From JBDSLU01 sp039916225 (GTDB taxonomy: Bacteria; Acidobacteriota; Vicinamibacteria; Vicinamibacterales; Vicinamibacteraceae), in contig JBDSLU010000138.1 in assembly GCA_039916225.1 (NCBI GenBank), positions 1 to 15,979 on the forward strand: a stretch of 15,979 bases of DNA, written 5' to 3'. Position numbers and translations under genes: made by a program. Below, in pieces: positions 1 to 7,974 of the stretch. The notes under the pieces were generated by a model, which was not told where the DNA came from, searched no databases, and saw only the letters and a list, made by a program, of their open reading frames with translations. Positions within the stretch are counted from its first letter, which is position 1; each line of letters begins with the position of its first letter.

Positions 1-260
1 ACTACCGGGGTCGCACGCATCTCCTGATCACGACCGACCACGGTCGCGGCCACACCCCCGAAGGTTGGCGGCACCACGGTGAGAAGTACCCGGAGGCTCA
101 GGGCGTGTGGATGGCCTTCGTCACGCCGAAGTGGAGCCGGCGCGGCGAATGGCGGGGCGGCCCGCCGGTGTTCACCAACCAGATCGCTGCGACGCTGGCG
201 TCGTGGGTCGACGTCGACTGGACCGCGGATCATCCGCTGGCTGGCAAAGCGATCCGATGA
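1..260 (+). CDS. C-terminal end of an alkaline phosphatase/sulfatase-superfamily hydrolase (partial)
   Basis: The reading frame is open from the window edge (first full codon at base 3) to a TGA at 258-260, giving about 85 residues of a longer protein. The segment LLITTDHGRG is the metal-ligand strand typical of the alkaline phosphatase superfamily (Asp-His pair), and the later NQIAATLASWVDVDW and GKAI resemble the usual tail of sulfatase-like or phosphopentomutase-like members. These enzymes hydrolyse phosphate or sulfate esters, often in the periplasm. The substrate cannot be inferred because the nucleophile region lies outside the window. A 91-bp gap with no gene separates it from the next gene on the same strand. 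Confidence 0.7.
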   Translation, partial: YRGRTHLLITTDHGRGHTPEGWRHHGEKYPEAQGVWMAFVTPKWSRRGEWRGGPPVFTNQIAATLASWVDVDWTADHPLAGKAIR

Positions 261-351
261 GGAAGGCCGCAGCCCGACGTCGCCGGAAATTTGCGGTGTC
301 GCCAGACAATCGTCGCATAGCACAGGCATCCTCGGGCAGGAGGAGCCGCGC

Positions 352-969
352 ATGACGTTTTCTGAAGCCCTGACCGAACAGCGCTGGGACGACCACCGCT
401 ACTATCATCACAACCGAGTCAATCAGGCCCTGCATCTGGTGAGCGCGCTCAGCTTCATCACGGCCTACGTGCTGCTGTTCGTCGAACCGTTCGCGGCGGT
501 CATGTTGGCCTGGCTCGTGGCCATGCCGACGCGGCAGCTCGGGCACTTCTGGTTCGAGCCACACGACTACGACCAGGTCAACCAGGCCACTCACGAGCAC
601 AAAGAGGCGATCAAGGTCGGCTACAACCTGCAGCGGAAGACGATCCTGTTGACCATCTGGGCGCTGCTGCCGCTCGTCCTCCTCGTCTCCCCGACAGGGT
701 TCGGCATGCTCGACCATCCTCAGGGCTGGTATGCCGTCGCACAGAACGTATCGCGGGTGTGGCTGGTGCTCGGCCTTGGGGCCGTGATCGCCCGCTCCGT
801 GCAGCTCTTCTTCCTGCGCGACCTTCAGACCGGTCTGGTGTGGGCCGCGAAGATCCTGACCGATCCGTTTCACGACGTGAAGCTCTATCGGCATGCGCCG
901 GCCCAGGTGCTGCGCGGCGAGCTGTGGGAGCAGCGCGTCGAGGAACCCCGGCGGGCCGACGCGCTCTGA
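352..969 (+). CDS. Mpo1/DUF962-like small membrane protein
   Basis: A 205-aa integral membrane protein. The ATG at 352 follows an AGGAGG at 339-344, so it is preferred over the longer upstream open frame, whose residues look like non-coding translation. Near the N-terminus is HHNRVNQALHLV (residues 19-30). After a hydrophobic segment (about 33-58) comes GHFWFEP (64-70), with further hydrophobic stretches near 97-112 and 133-155. The H/N-rich helix followed by a GH..fE motif resembles the Mpo1-like (YGL010w/DUF962) family, of which yeast Mpo1 is an Fe(II)-dependent dioxygenase in fatty-acid alpha-oxidation. The family call rests on short motifs and I cannot exclude another small membrane family. 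The gene ends 7 bp from the convergent aminotransferase gene, and its lipid-linked neighbours fit a lipid role. Confidence 0.5.
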   Translation: MTFSEALTEQRWDDHRYYHHNRVNQALHLVSALSFITAYVLLFVEPFAAVMLAWLVAMPTRQLGHFWFEPHDYDQVNQATHEHKEAIKVGYNLQRKTILLTIWALLPLVLLVSPTGFGMLDHPQGWYAVAQNVSRVWLVLGLGAVIARSVQLFFLRDLQTGLVWAAKILTDPFHDVKLYRHAPAQVLRGELWEQRVEEPRRADAL

Positions 970-976
970 TCCGCGG

Positions 977-2587
977 TCAGGCGTGGTCGAAAAGCCGCGC
1001 GGTCAGCATCTCGAACAGCACCTGCCGACGGATGCCGGCATTGGTGAGGGACGGCTGGTGCCACCACCAGCCGTCCTCGCGCATCGCCCTCGCTGCCTCG
1101 ACGAACCGCGTGGTGACGTCGGCCATGTCGGCATCGGTGTAGTCGTGGCTGAACACCAGACGGCCGCTGCCCACCCAGCTCAGGGCCAGGCCGGCGGCGC
1201 GGAGGTAGTACTGGAACATCCAGTTGTAGCGCGACGGCGTGTCGTAGCAGATGGTCGCGATCGACACCAGGTTGGCCAGACGAACGGGCAGGTGCTCGAC
1301 GGTCAAGGCGTTGTTGAGGCGCTCGATGCGCCCGTCCCAGACCTCGCCGATGCGCGCATAACTCTCGCGTCCGTCTGGCCCGTCCAGGTGCGTCAGGAAG
1401 GCATCCATGGCGCCCATGACGTAGGGGTGGGAATTGAACGTGCCCCGGGCAAAGCAGATGTCCGTAGGCCGATCCTCACGAAAGCGTCGCATCAGGTCCC
1501 GGCGGCCGCACACGACACCAATGGGGAGGCCGCCGGCGATCGTCTTGCCGTAGGTCACCAGATCCGCCCGGACGCCGAAGTATTCTTGCGCTCCGCCGCG
1601 TGCCAGCCGGAAGCCGACGAACACTTCGTCGAAGATCAGCGGGATGCCGCGCGCGGTGCAGACGCTGCGCAGCGCCTGCAGCCAGCGCGTGTAGGCCTCG
1701 CGATCGCAGCCGGCGCGACGGTCGCTGGCGAGCAGGGTCGCGTCGCCGGGTGCGCTGGCGTTTGGGTGGAGCGCCTGCAGCGGGTTGACCAGCACGCAGG
1801 CAATGTCGCGCCGCGAGCGCAGGACGCGCAGCGTCGCGTCGTCGAGCTCCTTCAGCGTGTAGACGTCGCGCACCGGACGCGGATTGCCCACCCCGGCCTG
1901 CACGCCGTCCCACCAGCCGTGGTACGCGCCGGCGAACTGCACCAGGTGCGATCGGCCGGTGTGGTAGCGGGCCAGCCGGACAGCCTGCATGACCGCCTCG
2001 GTCCCGGACATGTGGAAGGACACCTCGTCGAGGCCGGAGATCCGCCGCAGCCGCTCGGCGTTGTCGATGACGACTGGATGGTAGTTGCCAAGAACGGGCC
2101 CGAGCGCGCGAACGCGCGCGGCGCCATCCTCGATGCAGCGCTTGTAGAGTTCGTGTCCGAACACGTTGACACCGTACGACCCGGTCAGGTCGAAGGCGAC
2201 GTTGCCGTCGAGATCGCGGACGCGGACGCCGTCCGACGACTCGAGGAAGCTGCCGACCTTGAGCTGTTCGCCGACCAGTCGCCGAAACTGGAAGGGCACG
2301 CGATAGCGACCAGTGAACTGCAGATCGGAAATGCCGTCGGCCGCCGCCGCCGTAGCCGCCAGCGTCAGGGGGGCGCGTGTCGAAAGCGTGTGCGCGAGCC
2401 GGGCGAAACCGGCGCGGCGCTGCTCCGCGACGTCGAACGGCGCACCGTCGACGGCGAAGAAGCGATCCGGTCCGTATTCGTAGAACGGCACCAGTCGGGC
2501 CAGCCGCTTCGAGATGCGAGCGTGGCCCTGCAGCGACCGGTGCTTGGCGCGCGACAACTGCAGGCGCTGGATGGTGGAGGTCAGCAT
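977..2587 (-). CDS. class III PLP-dependent aminotransferase (glutamate-1-semialdehyde aminomutase-like)
   Basis: A 536-aa protein. The fold-type I PLP signature of class III is clear: MSGTEAVMQAVRLAR (193-207) binds the cofactor phosphate; AYHGWWDG (221-228) is the aromatic stacking loop; FDEVFVGFR (319-327) carries the Asp (D320) that pairs with the pyridine nitrogen; and YGKTIAGGLPIG holds the Schiff-base lysine K348. The order and spacing match glutamate-1-semialdehyde 2,1-aminomutase and related omega-transaminases. The family is usually about 430 aa, so the first ~90 residues are an extra N-terminal region of unknown use. The true substrate is not deducible and a hemL role is unlikely to follow from position alone. 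Translation probably starts at the ATG at 2587, with GAGGG 9 nt upstream. That places its leader inside the divergent psd gene. Confidence 0.88.
   Translation of the reverse strand: MLTSTIQRLQLSRAKHRSLQGHARISKRLARLVPFYEYGPDRFFAVDGAPFDVAEQRRAGFARLAHTLSTRAPLTLAATAAAADGISDLQFTGRYRVPFQFRRLVGEQLKVGSFLESSDGVRVRDLDGNVAFDLTGSYGVNVFGHELYKRCIEDGAARVRALGPVLGNYHPVVIDNAERLRRISGLDEVSFHMSGTEAVMQAVRLARYHTGRSHLVQFAGAYHGWWDGVQAGVGNPRPVRDVYTLKELDDATLRVLRSRRDIACVLVNPLQALHPNASAPGDATLLASDRRAGCDREAYTRWLQALRSVCTARGIPLIFDEVFVGFRLARGGAQEYFGVRADLVTYGKTIAGGLPIGVVCGRRDLMRRFREDRPTDICFARGTFNSHPYVMGAMDAFLTHLDGPDGRESYARIGEVWDGRIERLNNALTVEHLPVRLANLVSIATICYDTPSRYNWMFQYYLRAAGLALSWVGSGRLVFSHDYTDADMADVTTRFVEAARAMREDGWWWHQPSLTNAGIRRQVLFEMLTARLFDHA
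2576..2580 (+). promoter_or_regulatory. ribosome binding site deciding the GTG start of psd
   Basis: GGAGG lies 9 nt before the GTG at 2590. The first in-frame ATG (2602) has no comparable sequence at a good distance, so GTG is the better start. The site lies inside the first codons of the opposite-strand aminotransferase gene. Confidence 0.6.
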
Positions 2588-2589
2588 TG

Positions 2590-3504
2590 GTGAGAACCCT
2601 CATGCGGGCGGCCGTCGGCCGCGACGGCGTCAACTATTTGGTGACCAACCACATTCCGCGACGCCTTGCGACGCGGCTCATGGGCTGGTTCAGCCGTGTC
2701 GAGCAGCCGCTCGTAGCGCGGCTCTCGCTAGCCATCTGGCGAGCCGCCGCCGGTGACGCGCTGCGCCTGGACGAAGCCGACCGCACTGAGTTCCGCAGCA
2801 TCCACGACTGCTTCACCCGCGCCCTGAAACCCGGCGCGCGGCCGATCGATTCGAGGGCCGGTATCGTCGTCAGCCCCTGCGACGGCGTCGTCGTCGCCGC
2901 CGGCCGCATCGCGGACGCCACGCTCGTCCAGGCCAAGGGTTTCATTTACACGCTTGATGACTTGCTGCAGGACCGCGAGCTCGTGTCGCGCTGCCGGGAT
3001 GGCCACTACGTGACGATCCGGCTCACATCGACGATGTACCACCGGTTCCATGCGCCGGGTGACGGCTGCGTAACGACCGTGTGTCACGTGCCTGGTGATC
3101 TCTGGAACGTGAACCCGCCGGCGCTGGCGCGCGTGCCGCGCCTCTACTGCCGAAACGAGCGAGTGATCATCCCGATTGCGCTCGTCGGGATGCCATCGCC
3201 GCTCGTGCTGGTGCCGGTCGGAGCGATCCTCGTGGGGAGTGTGCACCTGCACTTCGCCAGGCTGAGCAGCCGACGCCGGTATGACCGCACCCGTCGCGTC
3301 CGCTGCCAGGCGTCCTTCCGGCGGGGAGAGGAGCTCGGCTACTTCCATCATGGGTCCACGATCATCGTGCTGGCCCCGCCCGGCCTCGAGCCGGTCCCGG
3401 GCGTGACCGAGGGGATGCGTCTGCGTGTGGGCCAACCGCTGCTGCGTCACGCGAGCGACGCCGGCGGTGTGGCGTCGTCCTCGAGGAACGCCCCGGCGAC
3501 GTAG
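2590..3504 (+). CDS. psd: phosphatidylserine decarboxylase proenzyme
   Basis: A 304-aa protein (GTG start) that should decarboxylate phosphatidylserine to phosphatidylethanolamine at the inner membrane. All landmarks of the bacterial family are visible: FTRALKPGARPID (75-87), SPCDG with Asp98, TMYHRFHAP with His151 and His154, and the self-cleavage site GST (255-257). There, Ser256 would become the pyruvoyl group and split the chain into beta and alpha subunits. These match the Asp-His-Ser triad of E. coli Psd in order and spacing (D90, H147, S254). The cleavage site reads HGST rather than the common LGST. The length fits the long (type I) form. The last 58 nt overlap the end of the convergent PEMT gene, which would act on its product. 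Confidence 0.9.
   Translation: MRTLMRAAVGRDGVNYLVTNHIPRRLATRLMGWFSRVEQPLVARLSLAIWRAAAGDALRLDEADRTEFRSIHDCFTRALKPGARPIDSRAGIVVSPCDGVVVAAGRIADATLVQAKGFIYTLDDLLQDRELVSRCRDGHYVTIRLTSTMYHRFHAPGDGCVTTVCHVPGDLWNVNPPALARVPRLYCRNERVIIPIALVGMPSPLVLVPVGAILVGSVHLHFARLSSRRRYDRTRRVRCQASFRRGEELGYFHHGSTIIVLAPPGLEPVPGVTEGMRLRVGQPLLRHASDAGGVASSSRNAPAT
2597..2601 (-). promoter_or_regulatory. ribosome binding site of the aminotransferase gene
   Basis: On the minus strand GAGGG stands 9 nt before the ATG at 2587. It lies inside codons 3-4 of psd on the other strand, so each gene's ribosome binding site sits in the other's coding sequence. Confidence 0.55.
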
Positions 3505-4016
3505 TACGCGGTCTCGAGGAGCGGCAGCACGATCCAGTCGGGGTTCGGGAACCGCAGCGCCAGGAACACGCCCCAAATCGTCGCGACGGTCCCCACGTAT
3601 TGCGGATGGCGAAGCCAGGAGAAGGGGAAGCCGTAGCGCCAGTGGACCGCATGGCCGAAGCGGTTTCCGTAGAACACCCCGGTCAGGCCGAGCCTCACGA
3701 AGACTGCGGCGTTCAGCACCTGGCCGACGACGATCAGCATGGTGCCAGCCGCCAGCACGGGCAGCGGCGCGTCAGCCGGCAGCAGCCGTCCGCCGCCGAA
3801 GTAGAGGCACCAGCCGAGAAAGACCGCCGCCTGAACCACCTTGAAGAGGACGAATAAGTTGGCCAAGGCCCCAACCGGCTCAGCGGCCGGTCCTATCCGA
3901 TCGACGATGATCTGTCGGAAGCGGGCCGGCTCCCGCCACACCGAGAGGTAGCAGGCGCGCTCGAGAGCGAGCAGGAGCGCGGCGATCAGGACGAGGCTGA
4001 GGTCGGTCCATGTCAC
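3447..4016 (-). CDS. PEMT-type phospholipid N-methyltransferase (isoprenylcysteine/PEMT superfamily)
   Basis: A 189-aa multi-pass membrane protein. The GTG start at 4016 overlaps the TGA of the upstream PHP gene (GTGA). The longer open frame upstream is a shadow of that gene. Hydrophobic segments lie near 6-18, 50-75, 86-106, 142-160 and 161-177. Conserved landmarks are FGHAVHWRYGFPFSWLRHPQ (120-139) and the following YVGT (140-143), with the Arg-His-Pro-x-Tyr motif shared by PEMT and ICMT enzymes, then LED (178-180) where PEMT has an acidic pair. The pattern 'fPf..l.hP.Y.Gt' is closest to eukaryote-type phosphatidylethanolamine N-methyltransferase, which uses SAM. With psd next to it, methylation of PE toward phosphatidylcholine is the natural inference, but substrate choice in this superfamily cannot be read from motifs alone. 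A plain isoprenylcysteine methyltransferase-like activity is the alternative. Confidence 0.72.
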   Translation of the reverse strand: MTWTDLSLVLIAALLLALERACYLSVWREPARFRQIIVDRIGPAAEPVGALANLFVLFKVVQAAVFLGWCLYFGGGRLLPADAPLPVLAAGTMLIVVGQVLNAAVFVRLGLTGVFYGNRFGHAVHWRYGFPFSWLRHPQYVGTVATIWGVFLALRFPNPDWIVLPLLETAYYVAGAFLEDDATPPASLA

Positions 4017-5158
4017 GCCCTGACGACCTCGTCGGCCAGGGTCGTGTTCATCGTGCGGAAGGCGACGCCGACCATCGGGCGGAGCAGCGGGCTGGTCAGC
4101 AGGTGCAAGACGCGGACCGACGAGCGGACCCAGAACGGTCCGCCGTGTGGCCACACGTCGGACAATGGCCTGAGGCCGTTGGCTTCGTACGAGACGCGGT
4201 CGGTCCAGTATTGGCCCTCGGGCCGCCAGGGGTAGTGCCGCATCACGTCGGACGCCGAGGCCAGTGTCCGCAGCAGGAGATGCTGGCGATACTCCGGCAT
4301 GATCAAGACCCTGCTGCAGCCGCCGCGAACCTCCTCGGCGAACTCGGCGAACGTGCTCGCCGCCGTCAGATTGAGCAGGGCGTTGGGGGCGCAGCCGTGC
4401 CTGTCACCGCCGGAGATGACCGGCAGCTCGACCTCCGCAGCCAGCGTCCGCACGCGATCGTTCTCGGCCTGACTTCGATAACCGTTCAGTTCGAGCGCAT
4501 GCAGCCGATTGCCGTGCGCGCGCAGGAAATGGTCCAGCATCGCCGTGTGCGTGGTAGCCCCGACGTCGGCAAGGTCCCACCAGGGATGGTTGAACACGGT
4601 CAGGACCTCGCGACATGCCTGCAGCTCGCCGAGCAGGGCCGCTAGGGCCGCAGAGTCGGGTTGGGCCGTGAATGCCGATAGCCGAGCGAACCAGTCCGCG
4701 GCACCAACAGGCGGCAGGTTATGGATGCCGAGATGGAAGTAGCCCGGGCCGTAGGGCACCGTCCACTCGAACGAGATCGGTGCGCGCCCCACGTCCTGCA
4801 CCTGCTGCACGTCGAGGCCGGCGCGCAGATCGTCGTGGTCGGATAGCGAGACGATTGGCATCAGCTGAAGGCGGTCTGCGATCTGTGCCGACTCGGAGTC
4901 GAATACTTCGCGTGCGGTGACCGGCGGATGCCACCATCCCTTCGAGAAGTCGATCGCGCACTCGGTTCGAAGCTCGCGCTCGACCCGTGAGCCGACGAAC
5001 GGAATCTGCACCAGGTAGCGCGGCAGGTCCACGAGCGCCTCGCGCGAGTAGCTCGTATGCGCGTGCAGCGAGACCGCGGATCGGAACTCGTGCCAGCGGC
5101 TGCCGCGCTCGTGCCGCCAGACCGAGACGTGGAGGGCCATCGAACGTCGTCGCACCAT
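4013..5158 (-). CDS. PHP-domain metal-dependent phosphoesterase-like protein
   Basis: A 381-aa protein. The ATG at 5158 is preceded by GAGGA about 7 nt upstream. The PHP metal-binding motifs appear in order: SLHAHTSYS (30-38, H-x-H), SLSDHDDL (104-111), Glu131, H142/H146 in YFHLGIHN, FNHPWWD (189-195), ELNGYR (223-228) and GGDRH (250-254, D-x-H). This is a complete trinuclear-type PHP site as found in histidinol phosphatase, TrpH-like phosphoesterases and polymerase PHP domains. No signal peptide is evident, so the protein is likely cytoplasmic. The ~110 C-terminal residues match no domain I recognise. Its stop overlaps the PEMT start, so the two are probably co-transcribed and translationally coupled. 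The substrate is unknown; a phosphorylated lipid head group or sugar is a guess from context. Confidence 0.78.
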   Translation of the reverse strand: MVRRRSMALHVSVWRHERGSRWHEFRSAVSLHAHTSYSREALVDLPRYLVQIPFVGSRVERELRTECAIDFSKGWWHPPVTAREVFDSESAQIADRLQLMPIVSLSDHDDLRAGLDVQQVQDVGRAPISFEWTVPYGPGYFHLGIHNLPPVGAADWFARLSAFTAQPDSAALAALLGELQACREVLTVFNHPWWDLADVGATTHTAMLDHFLRAHGNRLHALELNGYRSQAENDRVRTLAAEVELPVISGGDRHGCAPNALLNLTAASTFAEFAEEVRGGCSRVLIMPEYRQHLLLRTLASASDVMRHYPWRPEGQYWTDRVSYEANGLRPLSDVWPHGGPFWVRSSVRVLHLLTSPLLRPMVGVAFRTMNTTLADEVVRA

Positions 5159-5365
5159 GATCGCGTCCTCGTGGCTGCGCGGAAGAGCCCGCGACCGCAG
5201 GGTAGCGGGGCCGGTTCACAGCACGGCGACGGGGATGCAAACGTCTAGCGATGAACACGTTGCGGCTACGTATCGCCACGCCGTCCGTCGCGCCGGCCTC
5301 TCAGCTCGGACGCCGCCGTCAGGCTCAGCGTCGCCATCAGGGGCCGTCACCCGCGCTCGTCTCGC

Positions 5366-6544
5366 TCAGCCCAGCGTGGCGCGTCCGGTCACCAGGGAAC
5401 CACGAGCGGGCAGCGCACGCGCGGTGACCGCGACGTCCCGGTACGCGTCGAAGAGCGGGGCGAGAGCGTTCGTCCACGTGCGCGATTCCGCGTAGGTGCG
5501 TGCCGCAGCCGACATTCGTTGACGGCGGGCCGGCCGACGGAGGAGCGCCGCCAGCGTTGACGCCCAGGACATCGGGTCCATGTCGTGCAGCACATGCCCG
5601 CTCTCCCCGTTCACCACGTTCTCCTGCGGCCCACCAGCGTTCGTCACGAGCACCGGCAGCCCCGATGCTTGCGCCTCGAGAACGACGTTGCCGGCGGTAT
5701 CGGTCCGGCTCGGAAAGACGAACACGTCCGATGAGGCACAGGCCTCGGCAACGCCATCCCGATCGAGCACGCCGGTGAAGACGGCATCCGGCAGCTGCGC
5801 CTCCAGTTCCTCGCGCATCGGGCCCTGGCCGACGATGACAAACCGATGCGGCAGCCCGAGTCGGTGGAGCGCCCTCTGGATCCGCGGGAGAAGGTCGAGA
5901 CCCTTCTCACGGGAGACGCGACCGACGTAGAGGATCGCGGGCCGCGCGTCGGACACGCCCCAGCGGCGTCGCAGCGCCTCGCTGCGGCGTTCCGGATGGA
6001 AGCAGGCGTTGTCGACGCCTCGCCGCCAGATGCCGATCCGGTCGCCGTCGCTCTCGGTCCGCATCAGCAGTCGTCGGGTGGCCTCGGACGGAGCGAGGAC
6101 GCGCGCGCAGCGGCCGTACGGCCACCGCATGAACTGACCCAGCGCGGCTCCGAGTCGCGACGAGCCGCTGAGGATGCTGGCGTAGGCCGCCAGGTCGGTG
6201 TGGAAGCTGCCGACCATTGGCACGCCGAGCTGACGCGCCACCCGCATCGCCGCCAGCCCGACGGGACCCGGTGTAGTCATGTGGATGACGTCGACCGAAT
6301 CAGCGCGCGCGGCCTGGCGGAAACGCCCCAGCGGCGGGACGTAGATCCGCATCTCGCCATAGAACGGCAGCGGGGCCCCGAGCGCCTCGACCGCCAGATA
6401 CGCGGGCGTGTCGACCGGCGCACGCGCGGCCGTGTAGACGCGGACGTGCACACCGGGCGGAGCGTGCTGCAGGACGGCTCTGAGCGTGGTCGTCACGCCG
6501 TTCACCTTTTCGAAGTCGTTGTCCGTGAAGATGGCGACATTCAT
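5366..6544 (-). CDS. GT4-family glycosyltransferase (lipid glycosyltransferase-like)
   Basis: A 392-aa GT-B enzyme. The ATG at 6544 is chosen because AGGAGG lies about 10 nt upstream and the chain then begins with the typical strand MNVAIFTD followed by NGVTTTLRA (15-23). Other landmarks are GSFHTDLAAY (112-121), YVGRVSREKGLDLL (206-219, donor phosphate/pyrophosphate contacts), VIVGQGPMREEL (237-248) and FPSRTDTAGNVVLEAQASG (277-295). The last is the EX7E region with Asp282 and Glu290. TDTxGNVVLEA is common in bacterial alpha-mannosyl or glucosyl transferases acting on polyprenyl or diacylglycerol acceptors. It probably works at the cytoplasmic membrane face. Its neighbours support a glycolipid role, but donor and acceptor cannot be read from the sequence. 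The 207 bp downstream (5159-5365) show no gene. Confidence 0.85.
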   Translation of the reverse strand: MNVAIFTDNDFEKVNGVTTTLRAVLQHAPPGVHVRVYTAARAPVDTPAYLAVEALGAPLPFYGEMRIYVPPLGRFRQAARADSVDVIHMTTPGPVGLAAMRVARQLGVPMVGSFHTDLAAYASILSGSSRLGAALGQFMRWPYGRCARVLAPSEATRRLLMRTESDGDRIGIWRRGVDNACFHPERRSEALRRRWGVSDARPAILYVGRVSREKGLDLLPRIQRALHRLGLPHRFVIVGQGPMREELEAQLPDAVFTGVLDRDGVAEACASSDVFVFPSRTDTAGNVVLEAQASGLPVLVTNAGGPQENVVNGESGHVLHDMDPMSWASTLAALLRRPARRQRMSAAARTYAESRTWTNALAPLFDAYRDVAVTARALPARGSLVTGRATLG

Positions 6545-7023
6545 CGGCTGGCGGCCTCCTGATCGGCGAACCGGTGAAGACCGGTCGAGGACAGCATGGA
6601 ACGGCCACATCACGCGCGGATGTCAGTGGTGGAAACACGGTACGCGGGCCGGGACTCGCCACCGCTGTGCGCCGGCTGTCCACCGCCGCTCACTCAGCTG
6701 AAGAGCGTGGTTCACCAACCGCATCGGCATGCAGGACATGACGCTCGAGGCTATCGTCAGCGGGCCAGACAGCAACGACCGCCCGGCATTCCGCAGGTGC
6801 CGGTCATAGACCGCGTGCGACTTGTTGTTCGTGTCCTGCCGCCTCCTCGCTCTCCCCAGCTGCAGGAAGATGTCTTGTGGTCCTGCACGACGGCGAGTTG
6901 TCGCTGGATGATCCCAGGAAGTGCTGGTCATCGTCGGCTTCCGCTGAAGTCACAGCCTCAACAGCCACGGGTGCGGTACCATGACGAGGTCCGCCGATGT
7001 GCCGGCCAGTCAAGGAGATGCTC
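6545..7023. other. intergenic region between divergent GT4 and VWA genes
   Basis: About 480 bp without a convincing gene. The short open frames here have no domain signal and poor codon bias. The region must hold the promoters of two divergent units (GT4 leftward, VWA-MgtE rightward), but I could not pick a reliable -35/-10 pair. A small inverted repeat lies next to the GT4 gene, and AAGGAG at 7012-7017 serves the VWA gene. Confidence 0.6.
6570..6585. repeat. ACCGGT-GAAG-ACCGGT repeat in the leader of the GT4 gene
   Basis: Two copies of the palindrome ACCGGT separated by GAAG, about 26 nt upstream of the GT4 start and just before its ribosome binding site. It can be read as a 6-bp hairpin in the leader RNA or as a tandem palindromic operator. 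Confidence 0.4.
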
Positions 7024-7959
7024 ATGCGTCGGGCCGTTTCGATCGCTGTGGTCGCGCTGAGCATGGCAAGCGCCCCTGAGGTACGTAGCCAGGACCGATT
7101 GCCCCGCCAGACGTCCCAGCCTGCCTTTCGAGCTGGGGTCGACCTCATCTCGCTGAATGTCACTGTGACCGACAGCGCCCGACGTTTCGTCACCACCTTG
7201 GACCAGCAGGACTTCCTCGTCCTGGAGGATGGCCATCCGCAAGCGGTCACGTTCTTCATGCGGACGGGGCTTCCCGTGACGGTGGCCATCGTCGTCGACA
7301 CCAGCGCGAGCATGGCCGGGGCCCTCGCGACGGCCCAGGAGTCGGCCATCGGCTTCGTGCGCCGCCTCAGACCCGACGACAGGGCGGCCGTCGTCGATTT
7401 CGACTCGCGCGTGCGTATCCTCCAATCGTTCACATCGGATCAACCCGCCCTCGAGCGAGCGATTCGTTCGACCATCGCCGACGGCTCGACCGCGCTCTAC
7501 AACGCCGTGTACATCTCGCTCAATGAACTCACCAAGCTGGCGCGAAGCGACATCGACGCGCCCGGGCGGCGCGCGATTGTCTTGCTCTCGGACGGCGAAG
7601 ACACATCCAGCTTGATGAATCTCGAAGAAGTGCTCGACGCGGCCAACAGATCGGACACGGCCATCTACACGATCGGTTTGGGTGAACGGGACGCGCAAGG
7701 CCGGCTCGCCAAACACGACGCCGAATTCGCCTTGCGAAGACTCGCCCAGCAGACCGGGGGCCGGTCATTTTTCCCAAATGACTTGAACCAGCTCGCCGGT
7801 ATTTACAACGAGATCACCAACGAGCTCGCCAGCCAGTACGCGCTGGCCTACGCATCGAGCAACGGGCGGCGGGACGGGCAGTGGCGGCGCATCAGCATTC
7901 GGCTCGCGCAGCGCGACCTCGCGGCTCGGACGAAGCCCGGCTATTTCGGCCCGCGATAG
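7024..7959 (+). CDS. secreted VWA-domain protein (VWFA-related Acidobacterial domain family)
   Basis: A 311-aa protein. The ATG at 7024 sits 6 nt after AAGGAG; two in-frame ATGs at 6997 and 7018 are poorer. An N-terminal Sec-type signal (about residues 1-22, ending near EVRSQ) is followed by the family's leader strand VDLISLNVTVTD and the segment LDQQDFLVLEDG. The VWA domain then runs from about 85 to 265, with MIDAS residues DTSAS (92-96), a Thr in DGSTALY (153-159) and SDGED (189-193), so metal binding looks intact. The end, SQYALAYASSN...KPGYFGPR, is the usual family tail. These proteins are abundant in Acidobacteriota and their ligands are unknown; export to the periplasm or surface is predicted. 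The MgtE-fusion gene starts 15 nt downstream on the same strand. Confidence 0.88.
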   Translation: MRRAVSIAVVALSMASAPEVRSQDRLPRQTSQPAFRAGVDLISLNVTVTDSARRFVTTLDQQDFLVLEDGHPQAVTFFMRTGLPVTVAIVVDTSASMAGALATAQESAIGFVRRLRPDDRAAVVDFDSRVRILQSFTSDQPALERAIRSTIADGSTALYNAVYISLNELTKLARSDIDAPGRRAIVLLSDGEDTSSLMNLEEVLDAANRSDTAIYTIGLGERDAQGRLAKHDAEFALRRLAQQTGGRSFFPNDLNQLAGIYNEITNELASQYALAYASSNGRRDGQWRRISIRLAQRDLAARTKPGYFGPR

Positions 7960-7974
7960 GCAGCGCACGCGCAG

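Noticed and set aside
172..894. 240-codon minus-strand frame opposite the Mpo1-like gene
   Set aside because: The plus-strand frame has a ribosome binding site, membrane helices and family motifs; the minus frame has none.
893..2593. 566-codon plus-strand open frame across the aminotransferase gene
   Set aside because: It is the antisense shadow of the aminotransferase, whose frame has all PLP motifs; the shadow has no domain and unlikely composition.
6780..6840. possible tyrosine recombinase C-terminal remnant (NKSHAVYDRH on the minus strand)
   Set aside because: A short resemblance to the 'GHK....V..RY' end of integrases, but the Tyr position is His and nothing upstream in any frame supports an integrase.
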